From: Magnetospirillum sp. 64-120
Lineage (GTDB): Bacteria > Pseudomonadota > Alphaproteobacteria > Rhodospirillales > Magnetospirillaceae
Assembly: GCA_001898825.1 (NCBI GenBank)
Contig: MKVK01000011.1
Location: 480,764-544,763, forward strand
Direction: 5' to 3'
DNA length: 64,000 nt
Both the position numbers and the translations under genes were made by a program. Shown piece after piece: positions 12,529-20,257 of this stretch. Under the pieces are notes generated by a model, which saw nothing but the letters and a program-made list of their open reading frames with translations, did no database searches and was not told where the DNA came from. Numbering within the stretch: the stretch's first letter is position 1; each line of letters starts with the position of its first letter.

Positions 12529-12894
12529 TTACTTGACCAGACCCGCGATGGCGGCGCCGTCGGTGACACCAACCAAACGACCGGTCTCGGCCTTGCCGTC
12601 AAAGGCGATCAACGTGCTTTGCGAGCTGACTTTCAGGACGCGCAGCACGTCTTTTTGGCTGTCGAAATCGACGCGGAAAACCTTCACCTCGGGGCGTTGC
12701 TTTTCCAGCAGGGCGACACCGGGCTCCTGGGCCCGGCAAGTCGGGCACCAGGGCGCGTGGACATGCAGCAAGATCTTGTCGCCCTTGTCTTGGGCCTTGG
12801 TAAACGCCGTTTGGCTGAAGGCTTCATAGGCCTGGGCGGGCAAGGCCGCGAGCAACGGCAGGATAGCGGCGACAGCCAGCAGGAAACGCTTCAT
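12529..12894 (-). CDS. Secreted thioredoxin-fold protein
   Basis: Small periplasmic thiol-disulfide protein, probably reduced by the adjacent CcdA-like membrane protein. It has 121 residues, a signal peptide (1-22, ending AQA-Y) and a thioredoxin active site with Trp-Cys-Pro-Thr-Cys near residues 49-53. The ATG at 12894 is preceded by GGAG with a seven-base spacer, better than a longer in-frame start. The pair is transcribed away from the ECF sigma factor gene. Its substrate cannot be read from sequence. Confidence 0.8.
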   Translation of the reverse strand: MKRFLLAVAAILPLLAALPAQAYEAFSQTAFTKAQDKGDKILLHVHAPWCPTCRAQEPGVALLEKQRPEVKVFRVDFDSQKDVLRVLKVSSQSTLIAFDGKAETGRLVGVTDGAAIAGLVK

Positions 12895-13011
12895 CGGTTC
12901 ACTCCGAGCAACAGGGTCGATGCGGCGATTTCGTCGTCCATCCCCCAAAGGTTACCTGGCAGCGGCAAATATTTCGCTTGCGCCGTCCTTCGCTCCGCGC
13001 ATCCTGTTGCC

Positions 13012-13581
13012 ATGATCAACGACCGCGCCAAGCATCTGGAAGACAGCGCCCGCTGGGGAGCATGGATGCAGGCCGCCCAGGATGGCGACCAAGTGGCCTA
13101 TGGCCGTTTGCTGGCCGAGGTGGCCCCGGTGGCGCGACGCATGGCGGCGCGACAGTTGGCGGCGTCCGGCGTGGCCGAGGACATGGAAGACGTGGTCCAG
13201 GAAATCCTGCTGACCCTGCACGGGGCGCGTCATACCTATGATCCCGCTCGCCCCTTCCTGCCGTGGTTCGCCGCTATCGTTGACCACCGGGTCAAGGATG
13301 GACTGCGTTCGCGTCGCCGCCATCAGGGCCGCGAGACGGATATTGACGCGGTGCCTGAAACTTTTCTGAGCCAGGCGGCGAATACGTCTGCGACCGACCG
13401 CATGGATTTGGGCAAGGCGGTGGCCAAGCTGCCGGCCGGACAGCGGCAGGCGGTGGAGATGCTGAAGATCAAGGAAATGTCCCTGGCCGAAGCCTCGGCC
13501 GCGTCGGGACAAAGCGTGCCGGCGTTGAAGGTGGCCATGCATCGGGCACTGAAGACGCTGAAAGGAATGTTGGGCCCATGA
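13012..13581 (+). CDS. ECF-type RNA polymerase sigma factor
   Basis: Alternative sigma factor of 189 residues with only the sigma-2 domain (region around EDVVQEILLTLHGARHTYD and PFLPWFAAIVDHRVKD) and the sigma-4 domain (KLPAGQRQAVEMLKIKEM then a helix-turn-helix). It overlaps the next gene, an NrsF-type anti-sigma factor, by 4 bp (ATGA). This matches the SigF-NrsF arrangement of Caulobacter, which responds to heavy metal or oxidative stress. The start follows no strong ribosome-binding site. The inducing signal is not known here. Confidence 0.88.
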   Translation: MINDRAKHLEDSARWGAWMQAAQDGDQVAYGRLLAEVAPVARRMAARQLAASGVAEDMEDVVQEILLTLHGARHTYDPARPFLPWFAAIVDHRVKDGLRSRRRHQGRETDIDAVPETFLSQAANTSATDRMDLGKAVAKLPAGQRQAVEMLKIKEMSLAEASAASGQSVPALKVAMHRALKTLKGMLGP

Positions 13582-14237
13582 ACACCGATCTTCTGATCCA
13601 GGAATTGTCCAGCGGCCTTGCGCCAGTCAAACGCCTGGCCTCGCCCGGTCGCCGTCTGGGGCTGTGGCTGGCCGGGTCGGTGCCGGTTCTGGCCGCCATC
13701 ACCGGCTTTTTCGGCTTGCGCCCTGATCTGGCCCAATGTTTGGCCGACAACCGTTTCATCATTCAAAACGGCGCAGCCCTGCTGACCGGACTGGCGGCGG
13801 CCTGGGCCGCCCTGGCCAGTTCGGTGCCGGGATTCAAGCGCAGCCGGGCGATGGTGGCGCTGGTCCCCGCCTTGGCGTGGCTGGCCAGCGCCGGCGAAGG
13901 ATGCTGGGCGGAATGGCAGGCCAATGGCTGGTCCAGCCTGGATTCGGTGGTTCACCAGAAATGCCTGCCGGAAATCGTCGGATCCGGTCTGGTGCCGGCC
14001 TTGCTGCTGACGCTGCTGCTGCGGCGCGGCCTGTCGCTGAACCCAGCCTTGACCGCCGGCTTGGCGGCGCTGGCGGCGGCGGCCACCGGTTCGGCGGCGC
14101 TGGCGTTGTTCCATGACGGCGACACCGCCTGGGTGACCCTGACCTGGCATGTGGGCAGCGCCGCCGGCCTCAGCGCCCTGGCCTCGGCCTTCGGATCACG
14201 CCTGCTTAATCATCCGGCCACGTCTCGGCCAGCCTAG
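13578..14237 (+). CDS. NrsF-family membrane anti-sigma factor (DUF1109)
   Basis: Inner-membrane protein of 219 residues predicted to hold the upstream ECF sigma factor inactive. It shows about six hydrophobic segments after a short cytoplasmic N-terminus (MNTDLLIQELSSGLAPVKRL). Cysteines occur in LAQCLADN, EGCWAEW and KCLPEIV; conserved cysteines are needed for signal sensing in Caulobacter NrsF, so these are natural candidates. The 3' end overlaps the convergent phosphodiesterase gene by about 30 bp. Confidence 0.82.
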   Translation: MNTDLLIQELSSGLAPVKRLASPGRRLGLWLAGSVPVLAAITGFFGLRPDLAQCLADNRFIIQNGAALLTGLAAAWAALASSVPGFKRSRAMVALVPALAWLASAGEGCWAEWQANGWSSLDSVVHQKCLPEIVGSGLVPALLLTLLLRRGLSLNPALTAGLAALAAAATGSAALALFHDGDTAWVTLTWHVGSAAGLSALASAFGSRLLNHPATSRPA

Positions 14238-15024
14238 GCCCCAGACGCAGGGGCGCCACCCGTTTCGCCAGCCCCGTGCGGTCGTCGGTTTCCACGAACA
14301 CCGCACACATGGTGCCGTCGCCATCGGCCGGCGACAGCCTTTCGCCGGGAATCTTGCGGACGAATTTGTAGATGGCGGCATCCTTTTTCATGCCGATCAC
14401 CGAATTGTAGTCGCCGCACATGCCGGCATCGGTCTGATAGGCGGTACCACCCGGTAGAATTTGCGCGTCGGCGGTGGGAATGTGGGAATGTCCGCCCACC
14501 ACCAGGGACGCCCGGCCGTCGCAGACATGGCCCAGGGCCATCTTTTCGCTGGTGGCCTCGGCATGGACGTCGACGACGATGGCGTCGACGCCCCCCGCCC
14601 CCAACCGCACCTTGCGCAATTCGTGCTCGATTCCGGCGAAGGGACAATCCAGCGGGTCCATGAACAGCCGCCCCATCACCTGGATAACCATCACCTTCTT
14701 GCCACGCGGCGCGTCAAAGATGCCAACGCCGCGGCCGGGCGTGCCGGCGGGATAGTTCAACGGCCGCAGCAGACGCGGCTCGGCGTCCAGATGGGGCATG
14801 ATCTCGCGCTGGTCGAAGGTGTGGTTGCCCAGGGTCACCACATCGGCGCCGGCGGCGTAAAGATCGTCGCACAGCTTGGGGGTGATGCCGAAGCCATGGG
14901 CGGCGTTCTCGCCGTTGGCGACGACGAAATCCAGTTTCAGGCGTTCGCGCGCCTTGGGCAGATTGGCCACAACCGCGTCGCGGCCGGCGCGGCCGACGAT
15001 ATCCCCTAGGTACAAAAGTCTCAT
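14206..15024 (-). CDS. YmdB-family metallophosphoesterase (TIGR00282)
   Basis: Calcineurin-like phosphoesterase of the YmdB family, for which cyclic-nucleotide phosphodiesterase activity is known in Bacillus. The 272 residues begin MRLLYLGDIVGRAGRDAV and include NGENAAHGFGI, GNHTFDQREI and GGHSHIPTADAQ, the metal-ligand motifs. The start overlaps the 5-formyl-THF cyclo-ligase stop by 4 bp, so the two genes are cotranscribed. The physiological substrate in this organism is unknown. Confidence 0.88.
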   Translation of the reverse strand: MRLLYLGDIVGRAGRDAVVANLPKARERLKLDFVVANGENAAHGFGITPKLCDDLYAAGADVVTLGNHTFDQREIMPHLDAEPRLLRPLNYPAGTPGRGVGIFDAPRGKKVMVIQVMGRLFMDPLDCPFAGIEHELRKVRLGAGGVDAIVVDVHAEATSEKMALGHVCDGRASLVVGGHSHIPTADAQILPGGTAYQTDAGMCGDYNSVIGMKKDAAIYKFVRKIPGERLSPADGDGTMCAVFVETDDRTGLAKRVAPLRLGPRLAETWPDD

Positions 15025-15623
15025 ACTGTCTCCGGCTTCAACAGTCCCTGTTCGGTCAGGATCATGTCCAGACGCTGGTCGTATTTGTCGCGGGGCACCG
15101 CTTGCACCTGCTGGGCGGCGAAGCCGACACCGATGGCTGTCACATAAGCACGATCACGCAAACCCGCCAGGGTTCGGTCGTAATAGCCGCCGCCATAGCC
15201 CAGACGGTACCCCTGGGAATCAAAGGCCAAAAGCGGCACCAACAGCAAATCGGGATGGACTTCCGCCGCATGGGCCGCCGGGTGGCAGGTGCCGTGCAGG
15301 CCCTGTTCCAGCGTGTCGCCGACTTCCCATTGGCGGAACACCAGGGGCTGGCCACGGGCCATCACCACCGGCAGACCGATCACACAGCCCCGTCCGGCCA
15401 GGACTTCCAGCAATGGCCTGGGGTCGATCTCGTCGCCCATGGGCCAATAGCCGGCCACCACCGTGCCGCAGGAAAGCCCCAGCCGGTCGGCCTGGATGGC
15501 CAGCTTTTCAGATGCCACCCGGCCATAATCGGCACAAGCCTGACGGCGCACCACCACCGCATGGGCGCGTGCAGCCACCTTGGCGGCGGAAAGATCGGCG
15601 GGGGAATGAATTTCAGAGGTCAT
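15021..15623 (-). CDS. 5-formyltetrahydrofolate cyclo-ligase
   Basis: Converts 5-formyl-THF to 5,10-methenyl-THF with ATP. The 200-residue protein contains the family signature RLGYGGGYYDR and the N-terminal basic region. The gene lies directly downstream of 6S RNA and zapA, an arrangement conserved in many Proteobacteria where ygfA/fau and ssrS are cotranscribed. Confidence 0.9.
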   Translation of the reverse strand: MTSEIHSPADLSAAKVAARAHAVVVRRQACADYGRVASEKLAIQADRLGLSCGTVVAGYWPMGDEIDPRPLLEVLAGRGCVIGLPVVMARGQPLVFRQWEVGDTLEQGLHGTCHPAAHAAEVHPDLLLVPLLAFDSQGYRLGYGGGYYDRTLAGLRDRAYVTAIGVGFAAQQVQAVPRDKYDQRLDMILTEQGLLKPETV

Positions 15624-15634
15624 GATGGAAATGC

Positions 15635-15799
15635 GGAGCGGCGCCGCCTCGGCCGTTGGCGTTGTAAGTCCTCCGTGGCCTGCTTAGCAGGTGGGCGCCA
15701 TATAACGGGGCCAGGGCCCCGCCAGGGACAGCTCCCAAGAGGAAAGATATCGCCCCAGGGACATTAGCTGCCTGACGCACCGCGCAGCAGACCGCTCCT
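15635..15799 (-). ncRNA. ssrS: 6S RNA (ssrS)
   Basis: Regulatory RNA that mimics an open promoter and sequesters housekeeping RNA polymerase. The 165-nt interval lies between zapA and the 5-FCL gene, its conserved locus. The ends pair (GGAGCGG with CCGCTCC). The interior contains GTCCCTGGGGCGATATC, closely matching the E. coli 6S segment GTCCCCTGAGCCGATATT, and near the 3' side CTTACAACGCCAAC resembles the E. coli CCTTAAAACTGCG region. A TATAGC-like -10 lies just upstream of the inferred 5' end. The ends are estimated from the terminal helix. Confidence 0.85.
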
Positions 15800-15808
15800 G
15801 GGCTATAC

Positions 15809-16135
15809 TTAGGGCCTTTCCAGACGTTCCGCAATGGCTTCGATGCGCGCCGCCAGCATCTCGATGCCGTCGGCCATGCGTTCGTCACCCTCGGCCAGGC
15901 TGGACAGGTCGTGGCTGGTGGTGTCCAGGGTTTCGCGCAGTTCCGCCAGTTCGTCGGCCAGGGACAGCGCCACCATCACCATCAGCCGGATGTCGGGAAC
16001 ATTGCCCAGATGCTTCAGCAGATCCTGGGCGATGCCGTCCACCATCTTGCCCAGCACGTGGACGCGGGCGACCTGGGAATCGTCACAGGCGATTTCGTGG
16101 ATGCGGCCATTGATGGTCAACGGAACCAGAGCCAT
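15809..16135 (-). CDS. zapA: Cell division protein ZapA
   Basis: FtsZ-ring associated protein of 108 residues that bundles FtsZ filaments. It has a short N-terminal globular domain (VPLTINGRIHEIAC) and a C-terminal coiled coil (LADELAELRETLDTT onwards). It lies 3 bp downstream of a DUF4164 coiled-coil gene and upstream of 6S RNA, the expected neighbourhood. Confidence 0.85.
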   Translation of the reverse strand: MALVPLTINGRIHEIACDDSQVARVHVLGKMVDGIAQDLLKHLGNVPDIRLMVMVALSLADELAELRETLDTTSHDLSSLAEGDERMADGIEMLAARIEAIAERLERP

Positions 16136-16138
16136 TCC

Positions 16139-16384
16139 TTACGCCTCCAACAGGGTGCGCAGACGGGAAATGGCCCCGTCCAGGCGTTGCGCCACCACCC
16201 GCGTGGTGTCTTCCAGTACCGCCTGCTGATCGCGGGCGTCGCGCAATTCGCCGGCCAGCAGCAGGTCGCCGGCGCCGACACGGGCGACGGCGGCTTCCAG
16301 CCGGTCGATGGCGTCGCCCAGGCGTTGTACGGCCGCTTCGGTGCGGCCCAAGGCTGCGGACAAGGTTCTTACCCCAAAATGCAA
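16139..16384 (-). CDS. DUF4164-type small coiled-coil protein
   Basis: Predicted 81-residue cytoplasmic protein, almost wholly alpha-helical with heptad-like Leu/Ala/Val spacing (RTEAAVQRLGDAIDRLEAAV). Genes of this type regularly precede zapA in Alphaproteobacteria, which suggests a divisome role, but none is established. The ATG choice is uncertain because internal starts are possible. Confidence 0.7.
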   Translation of the reverse strand: MHFGVRTLSAALGRTEAAVQRLGDAIDRLEAAVARVGAGDLLLAGELRDARDQQAVLEDTTRVVAQRLDGAISRLRTLLEA

Positions 16385-16455
16385 TTGCGAACGCGAAGGT
16401 TAGGGCCGATGGGTCAAGCTGTCAACGACACCCTCCCGTCCGCCCCCCCATTCTC

Positions 16456-16483
16456 TTGACAGCGGCCCCACAAGGGCTAGCCT
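16456..16483 (+). promoter_or_regulatory. Sigma-70 type promoter for the DUF3124 gene
   Basis: TTGACA at 16456-16461 and TAGCCT at 16478-16483 are separated by 16 bp, about 30 bp upstream of the ATG at 16511. The -35 is a perfect consensus; the -10 keeps T1, A2 and T6. Confidence 0.55.
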
Positions 16484-16510
16484 TGCGGAAGTTCTGCCCG
16501 GAGTCCCGTC

Positions 16511-16996
16511 ATGCGCTTGGCCATCACCGTTTTTGCCCTTGCCCTGATGCTGGCCGCGCTTCCGGCCCACGCCCAGGAAGGCCGCCAATCCAAGGGCCAG
16601 ACCGTCTATGTGCCGGTCTATTCGCATATCTGGCACGGCAACCTGGATTCCAAGCAAAAGCCGCAGATGTTGTTGCTGTCGTCCATGCTGTCCATCCGCA
16701 ACACCGACCCCAACACGGGATTCACGGTCAAGTCGGTGCGTTATTACGACACGGCGGGCAAGCAATTGCGGGAATTCGTCAGCCAGCCGCTGGTTCTGGC
16801 CCCCATGGCGTCCACCGACCTGTTCGTCGAACACAAGGACGACACCGGCGGCACCGGGGCCAATTTCGTGGTGGAGTGGAGCGCCGACAAGCCCATTTCC
16901 GAACCGATCATCGAAACAGTGAACGCCTATTTCTTCGGCCCCCATTCCCTGGCCTTCACCAGCCCCGGCCGCCCCATCGCCGCCAGCGGGAAATGA
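16511..16996 (+). CDS. DUF3124 periplasmic protein
   Basis: Secreted 161-residue protein of unknown function, with a signal peptide (1-21, ending AHA-Q) and a single DUF3124 domain (QTVYVPVYSHIWHG, SMLSIRNTDPNTGF, VRYYDTAGKQLREF). The repeated aromatic beta-strand pattern suggests a small beta-sandwich. Its stop overlaps the following ATG by 4 bp, so it is coupled to the next open frame. Confidence 0.8.
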   Translation: MRLAITVFALALMLAALPAHAQEGRQSKGQTVYVPVYSHIWHGNLDSKQKPQMLLLSSMLSIRNTDPNTGFTVKSVRYYDTAGKQLREFVSQPLVLAPMASTDLFVEHKDDTGGTGANFVVEWSADKPISEPIIETVNAYFFGPHSLAFTSPGRPIAASGK

Positions 16997-17442
16997 CCGA
17001 ACCGGCGCCCGCCTTCGTCATCCACCATCTGGAACACGGCCGTGCCGCGTTGACCGCCGCCGAAGGCCGCCCCGTCTTGTTGATCAGCCCGCCCGGCGCC
17101 GCCGGATACCAGGGGATCAGCTGGTGGCAGGCCCTTGTCACCGCATTGCGATCCGAATTCCCGCAAGCGGACTTCACCCCCGTGCTGGACTGCGCCGATT
17201 GCCCGGGCTGGGCCCTGGCGGCGTTGCGCATGGGGGTTGAGAAAGTGCTGTTATGCGGGGAAGGCCCGGCCTTTCAGGCCGTTCGGGAAGTCGCCGAGCA
17301 GAAGGCGGCTTGGGGGGAGGGTCGGTGGGGGAACGACAGCCTCGATCTGCTCGGCGATTCTTTTCCCGTCAGGAGCTGTCGGGACCATGGTCAACGACTG
17401 TGGGGGAGGATCGTTGACGCTGCTGATCCTGGCCCAGGGTGA
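16993..17442 (+). CDS. Hypothetical protein, 149 residues
   Basis: I do not recognise a family. The first ~105 residues look like a real compact protein (ISPPGAAGYQGISWWQALV, then VLDCADCPGWALAALRMGVE) with a plausible alpha/beta pattern. The C-terminus from about residue 107 (after EQKAAW) becomes Gly/Arg/Asp-rich and reads like out-of-frame sequence, so a frameshift near 17310 or a non-native tail is possible. It overlaps the DUF3124 gene by 4 bp. Confidence 0.5.
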   Translation: MTEPAPAFVIHHLEHGRAALTAAEGRPVLLISPPGAAGYQGISWWQALVTALRSEFPQADFTPVLDCADCPGWALAALRMGVEKVLLCGEGPAFQAVREVAEQKAAWGEGRWGNDSLDLLGDSFPVRSCRDHGQRLWGRIVDAADPGPG

Positions 17443-17542
17443 TGGCGGCAATATGGGCGAATTGTGACCATTTATGGGCAAGGTTGCTTTCGCGGGCCGT
17501 CCGTGCTTCAACCAGTGCCTATCTTTTCCGGAGAAAACACCC

Positions 17543-18175
17543 GTGAGCAACACTGATTGCCGCCTGTACCTGATCACACCCGCGGTGATCGAAAACCCGT
17601 TCCAGTGGCTGCCCGTCTGGGAACAGGCCCTGGATGGCGGCGACATCGCCTGCGTGCAGATCCGGTTGAAGAACCTGGACGACGACGCCATCTGCCGCGC
17701 CGTCGACGTGTTGCGGCCGCCAGCCCAGAAGCGCGGCATCGCCGTGTTGCTGAACGACCGCCCCGACCTGGCTTTCGAAACCGGCTGCGACGGCGTCCAT
17801 ATCGGCCAGGAAGACGGTACCTATGAAGCCGCCCGCAAGGCGGTGGGCGACGGCATCGTCGGCATCACCTGCCACGATTCGCGCCATCTGGCCATGGAAG
17901 CCGGGGAAAAGGGCGCCGATTACGTGGCCTTCGGCGCTTTCTTCCCGACCCAGACCAAGGATGCCAAGCACCACGCCGACACTGGCCTGCTGCAGTGGTG
18001 GAGCCAGTTGTTCACCGTGCCCAGCGTCGCCATCGGCGGCATCACCGTGGAAAACTGCCGCCCGCTGGTCCAAGCCGGCGCCGACTTCCTGGCGGTGTCC
18101 GGGGGCGTTTGGCAGCATCCGGATGGCCCGGCGGCGGCGGTGAAGGCCTTCAACAAGGTCATGTCCGGGGGCTGA
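17543..18175 (+). CDS. thiE: Thiamine-phosphate synthase ThiE
   Basis: Couples HMP-pyrophosphate and thiazole phosphate to thiamine phosphate in the cytoplasm. The TIM-barrel protein of about 210 residues shows NDRPDLAFETGCDGVHIGQED and the phosphate-loop region YVAFGAFFPTQTKDAKHH, followed by VPSVAIGGITVEN. The usual VQYR motif is VQIR here. I prefer the GTG at 17543 because it is preceded by GGAG and matches family length; a longer ATG form at 17474 adds 23 atypical residues. No TPP riboswitch was found upstream. Confidence 0.85.
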   Translation: MSNTDCRLYLITPAVIENPFQWLPVWEQALDGGDIACVQIRLKNLDDDAICRAVDVLRPPAQKRGIAVLLNDRPDLAFETGCDGVHIGQEDGTYEAARKAVGDGIVGITCHDSRHLAMEAGEKGADYVAFGAFFPTQTKDAKHHADTGLLQWWSQLFTVPSVAIGGITVENCRPLVQAGADFLAVSGGVWQHPDGPAAAVKAFNKVMSGG

Positions 18176-18179
18176 TCGG

Positions 18180-18761
18180 ATGAAGCGCGTCTGCGTGTTC
18201 TGCGGCTCGAACGCCGGCACCAACCCCGCTTATGCCCAAGCCGCCCGCGCCCTGGGCCGGCTGCTGGCCGAACGCGGCCTGGGGCTGGTCTATGGCGGCG
18301 GCAATGTGGGGCTGATGGGGATCGTCGCCGAAGCCGCCATGCAGGCCGGCGGCACGGTGATCGGCGTCATCCCCGAATCGCTGATGCGCCTGGAAGTGGG
18401 GGCGCGGGACATCACCGAACTGCACGTGGTGGAATCCATGCACGAACGCAAGGCGATGATGGCCGAACTGTCCGACGCCTTCATCGCCCTGCCCGGCGGC
18501 ATCGGCACCATGGAGGAACTGTTCGAGGTGTGGACCTGGGGCCAGTTGGGCCTGCACGGCAAGCCGGCGGCATTTTTGGACGTGGCCGGCTATTACAGCC
18601 ACCTGCACACCTTCCTGGACCACATGGTGGACGAAGGCTTCCTGAAACCCCGTCACCGTCAGATGGTGGCGGTGTCGTCGGACGCCGCCCGATTGCTGGA
18701 CGGATTCGCCGCTTACCAGCCGCCCAGCATGGTGAAAATAATCGACACCGAGACCGCTTGA
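18180..18761 (+). CDS. LOG family protein (nucleotide 5'-monophosphate phosphoribohydrolase)
   Basis: Rossmann-fold enzyme of the LOG/TIGR00730 family, which cleaves the N-glycosidic bond of nucleoside monophosphates including cytokinin precursors. The 193 residues include CGSNAGTNP, LVYGGGNVGLMG and the hallmark PGGIGTMEE. It starts 4 bp after thiE and is probably cotranscribed. The true bacterial substrate is unclear. Confidence 0.88.
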   Translation: MKRVCVFCGSNAGTNPAYAQAARALGRLLAERGLGLVYGGGNVGLMGIVAEAAMQAGGTVIGVIPESLMRLEVGARDITELHVVESMHERKAMMAELSDAFIALPGGIGTMEELFEVWTWGQLGLHGKPAAFLDVAGYYSHLHTFLDHMVDEGFLKPRHRQMVAVSSDAARLLDGFAAYQPPSMVKIIDTETA

Positions 18762-18786
18762 CAGGCCCCCACGGGGGCTCTATAAA
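18758..18786 (+). promoter_or_regulatory. Strong sigma-70 promoter of the tRNA-Val gene
   Basis: TTGACA at 18758-18763, a 17-bp spacer and TATAAA at 18781-18786, near-perfect consensus. It overlaps the LOG gene stop codon and lies about 45 bp upstream of the tRNA. Confidence 0.85.
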
Positions 18787-18830
18787 GCGGGCCTCCCGAC
18801 GCAAGGAACACCTTGCAGGGTCCGAGAGAT

Positions 18831-18905
18831 GGGCGATTAGCTCAGCGGTAGAGCACACCCTTCACACGGGTGGGGTCACAAGTTCAATCCTTGTATCGCC
18901 CACCA
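18831..18905 (+). tRNA. tRNA-Val (anticodon CAC)
   Basis: A 75-nt cloverleaf including an encoded CCA end. The acceptor GGGCGAT pairs with ATCGCCC; the D arm is GCTC-AGCGGTA-GAGC; the anticodon stem CACCC/GGGTG encloses TTCACAC with anticodon CAC; the T arm is ACAAG-TTCAATC-CTTGT. It decodes GUG. It has its own promoter upstream and a terminator hairpin downstream. Confidence 0.97.
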
Positions 18906-18929
18906 TCTCCGGTCCCATAGGATACCAAA

Positions 18930-18949
18930 GCCACCCCATGCCGGGTGGC
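18930..18949 (+). terminator. Terminator after tRNA-Val
   Basis: Stem GCCACCC/GGGTGGC with a six-base loop, followed by TTTCGTCGTT and preceded by AAA, just downstream of the tRNA 3' end. Confidence 0.75.
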
Positions 18950-19007
18950 TTTCGTCGTTCGGGGGTGCTTTTCCACAGACAAGCGCCCCATTGGTCTAGG
19001 AGCACGG

Positions 19008-20192
19008 ATGACTTCTTCCACGTCCCGCCCCTGGTCCTTTGTATGGCTGCTGGCTGCTGCGCAGTTGGTGGCCTGGGGCTGCCTTTATTACGCCTTCGCC
19101 GTCGCCGTTGTTCCCATGGAAGCCGAATTGGGCTGGTCGCGCACCAGCCTGAACGGGGCGCTGTCGGTGGGCTTGGCCAGTTGGGGCTTTTCCGCCCCGT
19201 GGGTGGGGCGTTGGATCGACCGCCACGGCGCCCGCATGGTGATGAGCCTGGGCGCCATTGGCGGCGGCGCGCTGATGATGACCTGGTCGCAGGTGGAAAG
19301 CCAAGCGGCCTTCGTGCTGATCTGGGCCGCCATGGGCTTTTGCATGGCCTGTCTGCTGTACGAACCGGCCTTCGCCGTGGTCACCGCCCTGTTCGGCACC
19401 GACTACCGCCGGGCCATCACCGCCATCACCTTGCTGGGCGGCTTCGCCAGCACGGTGCTGATCCCGTTGACCCAAACCTTGTGCGACACCGTGGGATGGC
19501 GTCAGGCCCTGCTGATCCTGGGCCTGTTCTGTGCCGTCTTCGTCGGCGGCATCCACCTGTTGGTGCTGAAACCGGGGGATGGGCGTTCGGTGCTGGCGAC
19601 CAAGGGCCAAGCCGCCCCCCTGCCCTGGCGCAATCCGGTGTTCTGGGGGCTGGCCCTGTGGTTCACCGCCTATGGTGCCATCTTCACCGGCCTGACCTTC
19701 CAACTGATTCCGCTGATGACCTTTCACGGCCTGGACAGCAGCCAGATCATGGTGGTGATGGCATCGATCGGCCCCATGCAGGTGCTGGGCCGCATCGTCC
19801 TTTTGGCTTTGGGGCGGCGGCTGGACGCGCGGACCACCGGCGGCGGCGTGGTCGCGGCCATGCTGGTGGCGGTGGGTTTGCTGATGGCTTTTCCCGGCCA
19901 TTTCCCCGCTTTGGTCGCCTTCGCCCTGCTGTACGGCGCCGCCAACGGCATCATCACCATCGTGCGCGGCACCGCCGTGCCCGAATATCTGAACGGTGCC
20001 AGCTATGCCGCCACCAACGGCGCCCTGGCGCTGCCGGTCAACATCGCCAAGTCGGTGGCGCCCCTGGCCCTGGCGGCGTTGTGGAGCGCCACCGACAGCC
20101 CACGCGCGGTGATCGGCGCCATCCTGGCTTGCTGCCTGCTGGCGGTGGCGGGCTATGTCTTGGCGACGCTGGCGTCGCGACGGCAAGGCTGA
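19008..20192 (+). CDS. Major facilitator superfamily transporter
   Basis: Inner-membrane secondary transporter of 394 residues with twelve predicted TM helices in two halves. The loop 2-3 signature appears as GRWIDRHGARMVMSLGA, and a related VGRIVLLALGRRLDAR lies in the second half. The overall pattern recalls the monocarboxylate/oxalate-formate type of MFS, but the substrate cannot be told from sequence. The ATG at 19008 follows AGGAG by five bases; a longer frame from 18945 runs into the tRNA terminator and is less likely. Confidence 0.85.
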   Translation: MTSSTSRPWSFVWLLAAAQLVAWGCLYYAFAVAVVPMEAELGWSRTSLNGALSVGLASWGFSAPWVGRWIDRHGARMVMSLGAIGGGALMMTWSQVESQAAFVLIWAAMGFCMACLLYEPAFAVVTALFGTDYRRAITAITLLGGFASTVLIPLTQTLCDTVGWRQALLILGLFCAVFVGGIHLLVLKPGDGRSVLATKGQAAPLPWRNPVFWGLALWFTAYGAIFTGLTFQLIPLMTFHGLDSSQIMVVMASIGPMQVLGRIVLLALGRRLDARTTGGGVVAAMLVAVGLLMAFPGHFPALVAFALLYGAANGIITIVRGTAVPEYLNGASYAATNGALALPVNIAKSVAPLALAALWSATDSPRAVIGAILACCLLAVAGYVLATLASRRQG

Positions 20193-20257
20193 CCTCTTTA
20201 CCCAAGCGATAACGCTTCCCATGTGCAAGGCTGCACGCCACGCCAAGCGAGCCAGCC

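Noticed and set aside
17443-17542. TPP riboswitch upstream of thiE
   Set aside because: Neither the CUGAGA nor the ACCUGAUC element of the THI box is present in the gap.
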